From Phycisphaerales bacterium (GTDB lineage: Bacteria; Planctomycetota; Phycisphaerae; Phycisphaerales; UBA1924), in contig JALHOJ010000046.1 of the NCBI GenBank assembly GCA_022843045.1, positions 1 to 36,197 on the forward strand: a DNA stretch of 36,197 nucleotides, in the 5' to 3' direction. Both the position numbers and the translations under genes were made by a program. Shown in pieces: positions 7,958 to 15,780 of the stretch; position 1 is the stretch's first letter, and each line of letters begins with the position of its first letter. Under the pieces are notes generated by a model. It saw nothing but the letters and a program-made list of their open reading frames with translations. It was not told the origin of the DNA and made no database searches.

Positions 7958-8874
7958 GGCACCACCTGCGCAATCGTGCTGATCACGATGTCCGTTCCGC
8001 CCAATGCCTTCAGCCGCGGAATCAGCGTCGGCACCGCATCCCGCGCCACCGCCGCCTTCACCGCAAAGCCAGCCCCGCCATGCAGCGTCGCGATCGTCGG
8101 CTGGCGCATGCAGGGCAACTCTCGCACGATGGCGGCGAGGGCGGCCTCCGTCACGTTCAGTTCCAGCATCACCCGCTGCCGCGCGTCCAGCACGCTCTTG
8201 AGCACCGTCGCGAAGTCCTCAATCGCGCGCCGCTTGGTGGGTTCCGCCCACGCCGCCTCGCTCGCGTACAGCCGCGTGCTTGACCGCATCAGTTCGTCGA
8301 CGACCTGCAGGTTGTTGGCCTCCAGCGTCGCGCCGCTGCTCACCAGATCGATGATGCAGTCCGCGTCCTCGGGCGGAAACACTTCTGTCGCCCCATACGA
8401 CCGCACAAACTTGTCATCGCGGTCGCGCGTCGCGATCCACCGCTTGCTCAGCCGCTCCAACTCGCTCGCCACCACCAGCGGCCGGTTCGGCAATGCTCCG
8501 TTTGAGTCCAGCAGCGTCCGCGGAGCCGCCGCGACCACCCGCACTTTGTCCAATCCCGTGTCCAGCACCTCCACGACCCGCGCCGAAAGCTCCGCGACCC
8601 AATCCGCGCCGGCAAACCCCAGATCGCGCGACCCCGCATCGAGCATCTCGATGATGCTCTGCGGCTTGAGCAGCTTCGCCTCCACATGCGCCAGCGTCAC
8701 CGTCGGCCGATACCCCCGCGTCGGCACCGACACGCCGATCCCCGCCTCGCTCAGAAGCCTCAGCACCCCATCCTGCATCCGCCCCTTGGGCAAACCCAGC
8801 CGCAGGGGCGTGACGCCCGTCGCCCGTTCACCGCTTCGCACCGCAACTCGTTCGCTTCGCATCGCAACCGACAT
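7954..8874 (-). CDS. hisG: ATP phosphoribosyltransferase, long form
   Basis: HisG condenses ATP with PRPP, the first and feedback-controlled step of histidine synthesis. The protein has 306 residues, the long form with a C-terminal regulatory domain. The catalytic part begins at 'LRLGLPKGRMQDG', and the PRPP loop is 'DLVSSGATLEANNL'. The last ~75 residues ('MLELNVTEAALAAIV...' through 'GTDIVIS') match the HisG_C ferredoxin-like domain that binds histidine, so no HisZ partner should be needed. AGGAG lies 6 nt before the ATG at 8874. It is the first structural gene of the operon, about 100 bp downstream of the attenuator terminator. Confidence 0.96.
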   Translation of the reverse strand: MSVAMRSERVAVRSGERATGVTPLRLGLPKGRMQDGVLRLLSEAGIGVSVPTRGYRPTVTLAHVEAKLLKPQSIIEMLDAGSRDLGFAGADWVAELSARVVEVLDTGLDKVRVVAAAPRTLLDSNGALPNRPLVVASELERLSKRWIATRDRDDKFVRSYGATEVFPPEDADCIIDLVSSGATLEANNLQVVDELMRSSTRLYASEAAWAEPTKRRAIEDFATVLKSVLDARQRVMLELNVTEAALAAIVRELPCMRQPTIATLHGGAGFAVKAAVARDAVPTLIPRLKALGGTDIVISTIAQVVP

Positions 8875-8982
8875 CTTCGACTCCTCGCGTTGAAAACTAC
8901 TTCATCAGCTATCACCACCAAAGCGCAGAACCACAAAGCGGCTCGGAGTCGCTGGAATTGACGCGCACACGCCAAAAACCAA

Positions 8983-9009
8983 ACGACGCCGGGCATTCGC
9001 CGGCGTCGT
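8983..9009 (-). terminator. Intrinsic terminator of the putative histidine attenuator
   Basis: Read on the minus strand, ACGACGCCGG and CCGGCGTCGT form a perfect 10-bp stem around a 7-nt loop, followed by TTGGTTTTT (8982-8974). It lies between the leader peptide (stop at 9059) and hisG (start 8874), where a transcription attenuator is expected. A competing pairing is possible: GCGTCG at 9048-9053 (minus) can pair with CGACGC in the 5' arm (9003-9008). Confidence 0.8.
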
Positions 9010-9031
9010 GCACATTGTTCTGGTTGGGCCC

Positions 9032-9049
9032 CGCGTTCACAAGAACGCG
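9032..9049 (-). promoter_or_regulatory. Alternative hairpin of the his leader
   Basis: A perfect 7-bp stem (CGCGTTC / GAACGCG) with a 4-nt loop lies between the leader peptide stop and the terminator. Its 9048-9049 end overlaps the segment able to pair with the terminator's 5' arm, so the two folds exclude each other, as in classical ribosome-controlled attenuators. A separate perfect 14-bp palindrome (CACGCATATGCGTG) sits in the coding part of the leader at 9082-9095. Confidence 0.55.
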
Positions 9050-9058
9050 ACGCTCGCT

Positions 9059-9133
9059 TCACCAGCACGCACGATCACCGGCACGCATATGCGTGTGATG
9101 GTGATGGTGCGAATGGGAAACGGTCTGCCACAT
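9059..9133 (-). CDS. hisL: Histidine operon leader peptide
   Basis: A 24-codon frame starts at ATG 9133 and ends at TGA 9059-9061, with no in-frame interruption. The peptide begins MWQTVS and contains HSHHHHHTH: seven histidines in nine codons, five of them consecutive (CAC CAT CAC CAT CAC). It then ends ...DRACW. It is followed by a competing hairpin and a strong terminator, then hisG. This is the arrangement of his attenuators in enterobacteria: when charged His-tRNA is scarce the ribosome stalls on the His codons and the terminator does not form. No strong Shine-Dalgarno sequence is seen; TATCTC lies 3 nt before the ATG and TTGCGG 18 bp before that, a weak promoter candidate. Confidence 0.85.
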   Translation of the reverse strand: MWQTVSHSHHHHHTHMRAGDRACW

Positions 9134-9294
9134 GGAGAGATACTCAATGCACGCACCCCGCCGCAAGTCAAGCAGCGTGCCCCCAATCTCCTCGCAATCG
9201 GCTGCTTTCCCACGCAATCAACCCTCCTAGCCGATGAAAGTCCCAGCGTGAGCATCCGCCTTCGTCCCCTGCATACCGGGCCCCTCTGCCCCAC

Positions 9295-9322
9295 GAGTGC
9301 CGAATCCCGAACTACGAAGACC
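9295..9322 (+). repeat. Heptanucleotide array A (4 units)
   Basis: Four consecutive 7-mers, GAGTGCC GAATCCC GAACTAC GAAGACC, lie 60 bp upstream of pyrD. It is the most degenerate of five such arrays in this window. Confidence 0.5.
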
Positions 9323-9370
9323 ATTGCCTCAGCCTCCACCGAGCCCTATCGCATCCCACAACAACCCCGT

Positions 9371-9376
9371 TATCAT
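9371..9376 (+). promoter_or_regulatory. Putative -10 element, leaderless pyrD
   Basis: TATCAT is separated from the pyrD ATG (9383) by 6 nt. argC has the identical hexamer at identical spacing. No clear -35. Confidence 0.55.
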
Positions 9377-9382
9377 CCCGCA

Positions 9383-10372
9383 ATGCCTGGCGTCCTCGCG
9401 ACCAATCTGGCCGGCCTCGAGCTCGCCAACCCCGTCCTCCTCGCCGCCGGCACCGCCGGCACGCTTGACGAAATGGCCGACGCGATCGACCTCTCGCGGG
9501 TCGGCGGAATCGTTACCAAGTCCATCACGCCCCAGCCCCGCGAAGGCAATCAGCCCTGGCGCGTCGTCCCGCTCGAATCAGGCATGCTTAATGCCGTGGG
9601 CCTCGCCAACCCAGGCCTCGAGTCCTTCGTCAAGGAATACGCCCCGCGCATCGCCAACCTGCCCACCCGCGTCATCGGCTCCATCGCTGGCTTCAGCATC
9701 GACGACTACGTCCAGGTCGCCGCGGCGATGAACGCCATCGACGCCATCCCCGCTGTTGAGCTCAATGTCAGTTGCCCCAACGTCCACAAGGGCTGCGAGT
9801 TCGCCGCCGATCCCGAACTTCTCACCGAGCTGATTCGCGAAGTCCGCGCCGTCCTCACGCACACACGCCTGTTCGTGAAGCTCAGCCCCATCCCCACCGG
9901 CAAGGTCACCATGACCGACATCGCCCGGGCCGCCGTGGACATTCCAAACTCTTCGCCCGTCGGTCCCTGCAAGCGACCCGGCGCCGACGCGCTCTGCATT
10001 GCCAATACCACACCCGCGATGGCCATCGACGTCCGCACCCGCAAGCCCAAACTGGGCCGCATCACGGGCGGCCTGTCAGGCCCCGCAGTGCATCCGATGG
10101 CCGTCAAACTCGTCTTCGACGTCCATCGCAACTTCGCGAAGGCCAGCAACACGCCCATCATCGGCATCGGTGGCGTCCTCACCTGGGAGCACGCCGCGGA
10201 GTTCATCCTCGCCGGGGCAACCGCTGTCGAAGTCGGCACCGGCCTCTTCGCCGACCCCAAGAGCCCACTCAAGATCGCCAAGGGCCTCGAATCCTGGGTC
10301 CGCGACCAACGCGTTGCGAACATCGCAAGCCTCATCGGCGCGATCGACACAGGCGAAAACCAGCCGAGGTAG
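9383..10372 (+). CDS. pyrD: Dihydroorotate dehydrogenase, class 1B-like catalytic subunit
   Basis: PyrD oxidises dihydroorotate to orotate in pyrimidine synthesis using FMN. The protein has 329 residues and is soluble, with no N-terminal membrane segment. The catalytic base of class 1 enzymes is present as C131 in 'ELNVSCPNVHKGCEF', with K46 in 'TKSIT', the substrate loop 'MLNAVGLANPG', and FMN-binding 'VKLSP', 'GGLSGPA', 'GIGGV' and 'VGTGLF' segments. 'VHKG' after SCPN favours class 1B, which normally pairs with PyrK; no pyrK is nearby. A ~15-residue insertion near residues 190-205 precedes 'GADALCIANT'. ATG 9383 is chosen over an open upstream extension because the family N-terminus starts there and TATCAT lies 6 nt before it. 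Confidence 0.93.
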   Translation: MPGVLATNLAGLELANPVLLAAGTAGTLDEMADAIDLSRVGGIVTKSITPQPREGNQPWRVVPLESGMLNAVGLANPGLESFVKEYAPRIANLPTRVIGSIAGFSIDDYVQVAAAMNAIDAIPAVELNVSCPNVHKGCEFAADPELLTELIREVRAVLTHTRLFVKLSPIPTGKVTMTDIARAAVDIPNSSPVGPCKRPGADALCIANTTPAMAIDVRTRKPKLGRITGGLSGPAVHPMAVKLVFDVHRNFAKASNTPIIGIGGVLTWEHAAEFILAGATAVEVGTGLFADPKSPLKIAKGLESWVRDQRVANIASLIGAIDTGENQPR

Positions 10373-10408
10373 GGCCGTGACGGCGTGAAAAGCGACGCCA
10401 TAGTGATC

Positions 10409-10436
10409 GGCGTTCGGGATTCGAGATTAGGCATTC
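10409..10436 (-). repeat. Heptanucleotide array B (4 units, inverted)
   Basis: On the minus strand the units are GAATGCC TAATCTC GAATCCC GAACGCC. It faces array C 31 bp away, so the pair could form a long imperfect hairpin between pyrD and argC. Confidence 0.6.
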
Positions 10437-10467
10437 GTGAAGAGATGCATCGCGCGACCGCTTTCCC

Positions 10468-10495
10468 GATTGCCGAATCCCTCATGCCGAATGCC
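10468..10495 (+). repeat. Heptanucleotide array C (4 units)
   Basis: The units are GATTGCC GAATCCC TCATGCC GAATGCC, with a possible fifth GATGATC at 10496-10502. It lies 50-80 bp upstream of argC and inverted relative to array B. Confidence 0.6.
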
Positions 10496-10541
10496 GATGA
10501 TCCCACCAACCGCGCCCCCCAAACTTCCCGGCCCTTCCGCG

Positions 10542-10547
10542 TATCAT
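10542..10547 (+). promoter_or_regulatory. Putative -10 element, leaderless argC
   Basis: TATCAT lies 6 nt before the argC ATG (10554), the same hexamer and spacing as at pyrD. Confidence 0.55.
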
Positions 10548-10553
10548 CGCGCG

Positions 10554-11603
10554 ATGACCACACAAAAAATCCGAGTCGCCATCGTCGGTGCCAGCGGCTA
10601 CTCCGGCGCCGAACTCGTCTCCATCCTCCTCGCCCACCCCAACGCCGAAATCGTCGGCCTCTTTGGCTCCGGCAAGGCTGAAAAGGCGGGCGCGCAGCCG
10701 CCCAGTTTCGGCGAAACCTTCGGCCGCTTCCGCAACGTCCTCGACCAACCCGTTGCCGCGACCGATCCCGCCGCCATCGCCGCGCTCAAGCCCCATGTGG
10801 TCTTTCTCTGCACACCCCACGAAGCCAGCCTCGACCTCGCGCCGCAGTTCATCGAGCGTGGCATGGTCGTGATCGACCTCTCCGCCGCCTTCCGCCTCCA
10901 GCGAACCGAGAACTACCCCAAGTTCTACGGCTTCGAGCATTCGCACGCCGCGCTGCTGCGTGAGGCCGTCTACGGCCTCCCCGAACTCTTCCGCGAGCGA
11001 CTTGCCAAGCCCTCAACTCGACTCATCGCCGCCCCAGGCTGCTATCCCACCTCCATCATCCTCCCCCTCGCCGCCCTCGCTCGCGCGGGCGCGATCGCAG
11101 AAGGCTCACGCCCCATCATCGACGCCACCAGCGGCGTCTCCGGCGCAGGCCGCAAAGCCGAGCAGCGTCTGCTCTTTTGCGAAGTCTCCCAATCCGTCTA
11201 CGGCGTCTTCAAGCACCGCCACCAGCCCGAAATCGACGAGTACGTCGGCCGCTCAACCCTCTTCACCCCCCACCTGGGCACCTACGACCGCGGCATCCTC
11301 AGCACCATCCATGTCGACCTCGCCCCGGGCTGGACCGACGCACGCCTGCGCGAAACCCTCGCCGCTGCGTACGCCCGCGAACCCTTCGTCCGTCTCTGCA
11401 AGCCAGGCGTCTGGCCGGCAGTGGGGGACGTCCGCGCCACGAACTACTGCGACATCGCCCTCGCCGTCGACGAAGCATCGCGCCCCGCCCACGCCATCAT
11501 CGTCAGTGCCATCGACAACCTCACCAAAGGCGCCGCCGGCCAAGCCGTGCAAGCCATGAACATCCGCTTCGCCCTCGAAGAAACCGCCGGCCTGCGCCGC
11601 TGA
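10554..11603 (+). CDS. argC: N-acetyl-gamma-glutamyl-phosphate reductase
   Basis: ArgC reduces N-acetylglutamyl phosphate to the semialdehyde with NADPH in arginine synthesis. The protein has 349 residues, normal for the family. An N-terminal Rossmann motif 'VAIVGASGYSGAEL' binds NADPH. The catalytic cysteine lies in 'APGCYPTSIILPL', and the partner histidine in 'FKHRHQPEI'. 'SGVSGAGRKAE' and the C-terminal 'IDNLTKGAAGQAVQ' are further signatures. The frame is open upstream to 10437 through the heptad repeats, but ATG 10554 gives the true N-terminus and carries the TATCAT leaderless signature. No other arg gene is adjacent. It converges on atpH. Confidence 0.96.
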   Translation: MTTQKIRVAIVGASGYSGAELVSILLAHPNAEIVGLFGSGKAEKAGAQPPSFGETFGRFRNVLDQPVAATDPAAIAALKPHVVFLCTPHEASLDLAPQFIERGMVVIDLSAAFRLQRTENYPKFYGFEHSHAALLREAVYGLPELFRERLAKPSTRLIAAPGCYPTSIILPLAALARAGAIAEGSRPIIDATSGVSGAGRKAEQRLLFCEVSQSVYGVFKHRHQPEIDEYVGRSTLFTPHLGTYDRGILSTIHVDLAPGWTDARLRETLAAAYAREPFVRLCKPGVWPAVGDVRATNYCDIALAVDEASRPAHAIIVSAIDNLTKGAAGQAVQAMNIRFALEETAGLRR

Positions 11604-11698
11604 CCAAAAAACACGCAGCCCGACCGTCAGGGAGGGCTTGAGCGCAGAGCGCCGACATCGGCGCGAGCGAGATTGGCGACCCGGCACGACTGGGAAGA

Positions 11699-11842
11699 AG
11701 AGTGGCCGCGGATTCTCGCGGATTTGCGCGCGGATAAGAAGAAAGGCAGCGTTCGGACGCTGCCTTTGCAATTCTTCCTAATTGTTCCTGCCTTGAAATC
11801 CGCGTGAATCCGCGTGAATCCGCGTAAATCCGTGGCCACTCT
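11699..11842. repeat. Long imperfect inverted repeat with internal terminator
   Basis: The left arm (~11699-11735) reads AGAGTGGCC followed by three GCGGAT-containing units. The right arm (~11790-11842) is its inverse: three or four AATCCGCG units, then GGCCACTCT. The arms could fold the whole region between argC and atpH into one long stem with the 11742-11767 hairpin at its tip. It resembles a dispersed intergenic repeat, but I see only this copy here. Confidence 0.6.
11742..11767. terminator. Bidirectional intrinsic terminator between argC and atpH
   Basis: AAAGGCAGCGT and ACGCTGCCTTT make a perfect 11-bp stem around the tetraloop TCGG. The A-run on one side and T-run on the other make it usable from both strands, which suits the convergent argC (+) and atpH (-). 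Confidence 0.8.
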
Positions 11843-11848
11843 TGTCTT

Positions 11849-12457
11849 TCAGCCTTCCAAGATGTTCCCCATCCGGCTCCGCATCGCCGCCGTGCCGTCG
11901 CGATTCAACTGATCCCGGAGCTTCGACAACTGCATCGCGACGCTCGCGTCCAGCAGTTGGTCGCCGATCTTGATCTTGACGCCGCCGATCATCGCCGGCT
12001 CGGTGTACGTGTGCACCACCACCTGCTTGCCCAGCGTCTTGCTGAGCCGATCGGTCAGCTCTCGCACCATTTCGGGCGTCGCCGGCTGGGCCGTGAAGAC
12101 GTCCACCTCGACCGTGCCGAACTTCTCCTGCACGACTTCATCGAACGACGCCACCACGCCCGGCAGCGCACTCACACGATCCTTCGCGTTGAGCACCTGC
12201 AGGAAACTGAGCGTGGTCTCGCTCACGCGGCCCTTGAAGATCCTGCTGATGCTCGCCGCTCGCTGCTCGCTCGTGATGGAGGGCGAAGCCAGAATCTCGC
12301 CCAGGTCGGGCTGAACCGCGCACAGTTCGACGACCTGCTCGAGTTCGTCAAGCGATTCTTCAACCTTGCCGCGACCGCCGCTGCTCATGCAGAGCTCAAA
12401 CAGGCTCTTGGCATAGACGCGGGTGGTGGCGTTGGGAGGAGTCAAAGTCAGGGGCAT
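11849..12457 (-). CDS. atpH: F-type ATP synthase delta subunit
   Basis: The delta (OSCP-like) subunit ties the F1 head to the peripheral stalk. The protein has 202 residues. The N-terminal helical bundle starts 'RVYAKSLFELC', and 'SITSEQRAASISRIF' and 'FLQVLNAKDRV' are typical. The C-terminal domain has 'LGKQVVVHTYTEPAMIGGVKIKIGDQLLDASV', the delta signature. The ATG at 12457 is preferred to an upstream in-frame start at 12484. It is the last gene of the ATP synthase cluster here: instead of atpA it is followed by a terminator and the convergent argC. Confidence 0.94.
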   Translation of the reverse strand: MPLTLTPPNATTRVYAKSLFELCMSSGGRGKVEESLDELEQVVELCAVQPDLGEILASPSITSEQRAASISRIFKGRVSETTLSFLQVLNAKDRVSALPGVVASFDEVVQEKFGTVEVDVFTAQPATPEMVRELTDRLSKTLGKQVVVHTYTEPAMIGGVKIKIGDQLLDASVAMQLSKLRDQLNRDGTAAMRSRMGNILEG

Positions 12458-12543
12458 GGGGGCCTCAAATTTCCAAAGGGCCAAAGGGCCATATTTCCGA
12501 AGTCGAAGTCTTCCAGCAATCGTTCCGCGGCGATCTCACCCAC

Positions 12544-12571
12544 GAATGCCGAATGCCTAATCCCGAATGCC
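12544..12571 (+). repeat. Heptanucleotide array D (4 units)
   Basis: GAATGCC GAATGCC TAATCCC GAATGCC, the most regular of the five arrays, fills part of the gap between atpF and atpH. The same gap holds a short AAAGGGCC direct repeat near 12475-12490. Confidence 0.7.
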
Positions 12572-12577
12572 GCGAGT

Positions 12578-13189
12578 TCAGTTCCGGCTTCCGGCCAGCT
12601 GCGCCACCGACTCATCCAGCAGACGCTGCGTATCGCCCGCGTTGATGTCCCGACGCAGGATCTTGCCCGCCATCGTGGTCGCAAGCTGCGAGCTCTGAGC
12701 GTAGATCTCAGCAACCGCCGCCTTCTTCGCGTTGTCGATGTCCCGCATCGCCTTCTCACGCATCGCGCTCAGCTCAATGTCGGCCTTAGCCTTGAGCTCC
12801 GCCGAGATGATCTGGGCCTGTGCACGAGCCTTGTCGATTTCCTTCTGCGCTTCGGCCCGGGCCTGAGCCAGGCTCTGCTGATACTGCTCCAGCGCGTCCT
12901 TGGCCTGCTTGCGGGCCATCTCCGCGCCTTCGATCTCATCGCGAATCTTGTCTTCGCGATCCTGCAGACCCTTGGTGATCACAGGCCACACCTTCAGAGC
13001 CAGGATCGTGAACGCCGTCAGGAAGACCAGGATCGCCACCCCGCCGGCGATCTTGCCCTGCCGCAGTTCCGCGATCAGCCCCTGCTGGTCGCCGTGAGCT
13101 CCTTCACCGCCGCCGGCGGCGAACACAGGCATCGCCGCCAGAGCCACACCAAGAGCGAAAGTCGTCACACCGGTCTTCGAGAACTTCAA
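12578..13189 (-). CDS. atpF: F-type ATP synthase b subunit, with signal-like N-terminus
   Basis: Subunit b forms the peripheral stalk. The protein is about 203 residues. Residues 1-~24 look like a cleavable signal peptide (basic KFSKTG, hydrophobic stretch, 'PVFAA'). A hydrophobic membrane segment follows at about 46-68 ('AGGVAILVFLTAFTILALKV'), then a long charged coiled coil ('ARKQAKDALEQYQQ', 'AEAQKEIDKARAQAQ') to the end, as in all b subunits. The start is taken as TTG 13189 because AGGAG lies 7 nt upstream; a TTG at 13231 would add 14 residues. It lies between atpE and atpH. Confidence 0.9.
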   Translation of the reverse strand: MKFSKTGVTTFALGVALAAMPVFAAGGGEGAHGDQQGLIAELRQGKIAGGVAILVFLTAFTILALKVWPVITKGLQDREDKIRDEIEGAEMARKQAKDALEQYQQSLAQARAEAQKEIDKARAQAQIISAELKAKADIELSAMREKAMRDIDNAKKAAVAEIYAQSSQLATTMAGKILRRDINAGDTQRLLDESVAQLAGSRN

Positions 13190-13275
13190 GGCTGAACTCC
13201 TTGGATGAAACTTGTCAGGAAACACGGCCAAAGCCGCTCGCCTGGCTTTCGCCTGGCAAGCGGTGAGAACTCAAC

Positions 13276-14629
<1,354 letters not shown>

Positions 14630-14633
<4 letters not shown>

Positions 14634-15127
14634 GCGGTCTGCTTCTCCACGCCCACAGCGGGGCCGTTTGCTCCGCCAGAGCCTTGACGGCTGGAAGCGG
14701 TGGGGGAGTTCGAATTCGTTCCGCCGGTCGCCCCCGCCGCCTTCAGCAGCACGAGCGTGTCCAGCATCAGCGCCACAATCCCCGCGAACAACAGGCCCAA
14801 CCACATCGGACGGTCCTGTGAGATCACCAAAGAAACGATAAGCCCGCCGAACAACACCCCCATCAGCCGTATCCCCGTCCCCGCAAGCAACGCATTCGCC
14901 ACCCGCGTCTCATCCCCCGCCGCGAACAGGTGCATCGTGAGCGCCGCAAACACGCCCACCACCAGCACCACCCCAGCACCGAGGAAACTGGGCACCATCG
15001 CGTCCGCAGCCTCAGGCCACCCCAGCATGCGAGTTGCCATCGTCCCCAGCGCACCACCAACCCCCGCGGCGACCGCGGCGATGCCAATCAGCGTCGCAAC
15101 CGGGATGTGTGCTTTAGGGGCGTGCAT
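14630..15127 (-). CDS. atpI: Four-helix membrane protein in the position of AtpI
   Basis: This encodes 165 residues with four hydrophobic segments ('VATLIGIAAVAAGVGGALG', 'FLGAGVVLVVGVFAALT', 'RLMGVLFGGLIVSLVIS', 'MWLGLLFAGIVALMLDTLVLL') and a short Gly/Ser-rich tail. Its size, helix count and place directly upstream of atpB fit AtpI, the ATP synthase accessory protein linked to c-ring assembly. Sequence similarity is weak, so the name rests mainly on context. Its stop overlaps the atpB start (TGATG arrangement). ATG 15127 is preferred to a longer upstream frame that lacks membrane character. Confidence 0.7.
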
Positions 15128-15250
15128 TCGGGCGTTTTGAGGGGCCCAAGGGTAGGTGTCACTGCACCAATCTTCCAGCCAAACCCAAGACGACGCCGCC
15201 CGAACCCCAAACTTCGCAAACGGTCGTCCTGCAGACCCAACGTCCACCGC

Positions 15251-15706
15251 CTACTTCGCGCCCGAACCCGGCTTGCCACCACGACTTGCACCTCGCCCCG
15301 CTCCCTTGGGCTCACGCATCACTTCCCGCATCAATGCCCAAAACCCAGCCACCAACCCGACCCCGCACCCAATCAAAACCCCATACGGATTCGTCCCCTG
15401 CCACCGATCAACCAACCACCCAACCACACACCCGCCAATCACCCCCGCCACAAAGTTCATCGCCACCGACCACAGCCGAATCGCCTCCCGCGAATCCGAC
15501 GCCGACAACTTCCCATACCGCCGAGCCTCCACCCGATCCGGATGTTCCGGAATCGGCCCAAACTCTGGCAGCGGGGGTGGCTCTGCCGACGCCGGCACGT
15601 CCTTGATCGCCTTCAACCGCGCCGCGGCCTCCTCAACCGCCCGCTGCGCATCCTGCCGCGCTCTATCCAAAGGGTCCATAGGTTCCGGTGTTTCATGCCG
15701 CGACAT
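15251..15706 (-). CDS. atpZ: AtpZ/AtpI-family protein (two-helix F0 accessory)
   Basis: This encodes 151 residues. A charged, Pro-rich cytosolic N-terminus (~75 residues) precedes two membrane helices with the family's pattern: 'MNFVAGVIGGCVVGWLVDRW', a short 'GTNPYG' turn, then 'VLIGCGVGLVAGFWALMREV'. Gly-rich first helix, Asp before the turn and 'GT-P-G' are typical of the AtpZ group, proposed to act with AtpI in Mg2+/Ca2+ handling at the ATP synthase. ATG 15706 is chosen because TACGCT lies 5 nt upstream. It is the first gene of the cluster, 123 bp before atpI. Confidence 0.8.
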   Translation of the reverse strand: MSRHETPEPMDPLDRARQDAQRAVEEAAARLKAIKDVPASAEPPPLPEFGPIPEHPDRVEARRYGKLSASDSREAIRLWSVAMNFVAGVIGGCVVGWLVDRWQGTNPYGVLIGCGVGLVAGFWALMREVMREPKGAGRGASRGGKPGSGAK

Positions 15707-15711
15707 ATCCG

Positions 15712-15717
15712 AGCGTA
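15712..15717 (-). promoter_or_regulatory. Putative -10 element, leaderless atpZ
   Basis: TACGCT on the minus strand lies 5 nt before ATG 15706, so the ATP synthase transcript probably starts at atpZ with no 5' leader. Confidence 0.45.
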
Positions 15718-15733
15718 CGCGCACCCCCAGTAG

Positions 15734-15773
15734 CTTGGGCGTCCTGCCCAAGAGTCTCAGGGCCTACTAGGCC
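15734..15773. repeat. Double-hairpin element, copy 1
   Basis: Hairpin CTTGGGC-GTCCT-GCCCAAG (15734-15752), then AGTCTC, then hairpin GGCCT-ACT-AGGCC (15761-15773). An outer pairing AGCTTGG/CCAAGCT (15732-15738 with 15772-15778) would exclude the inner stems. It lies between the atpZ promoter and the end of the 15781-17007 gene and could act as that gene's terminator. Copy 2 follows hutH. Confidence 0.7.
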
Positions 15774-15780
15774 AAGCTCT

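Larger units (their letters stand above)
8875..9382. other. his-pyrD divergent intergenic region (508 bp)
   Basis: This stretch between hisG and pyrD holds the his leader peptide, the attenuator hairpins, the pyrD -10 element (9371-9376) and one heptad repeat array (9295-9322). In 9134-9294 I see no further gene; it should contain the his promoter, which I cannot place confidently. Confidence 0.6.

Noticed and set aside
6887-8893. 668-codon plus-strand open frame opposite hisC and hisG
   Set aside because: It is antisense to two genes with intact active sites. The product is Arg/His/Pro-rich and domain-free, as expected for shadow frames in GC-rich DNA.
9008-9382. N-terminal extension of pyrD over the his leader region
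   Set aside because: The open frame continues upstream, but the family N-terminus and the TATCAT signal both place the start at 9383.
10409-10495. Possible CRISPR array
   Set aside because: The repeat unit is 7 bp, units are contiguous with no spacers, and no cas gene is present.
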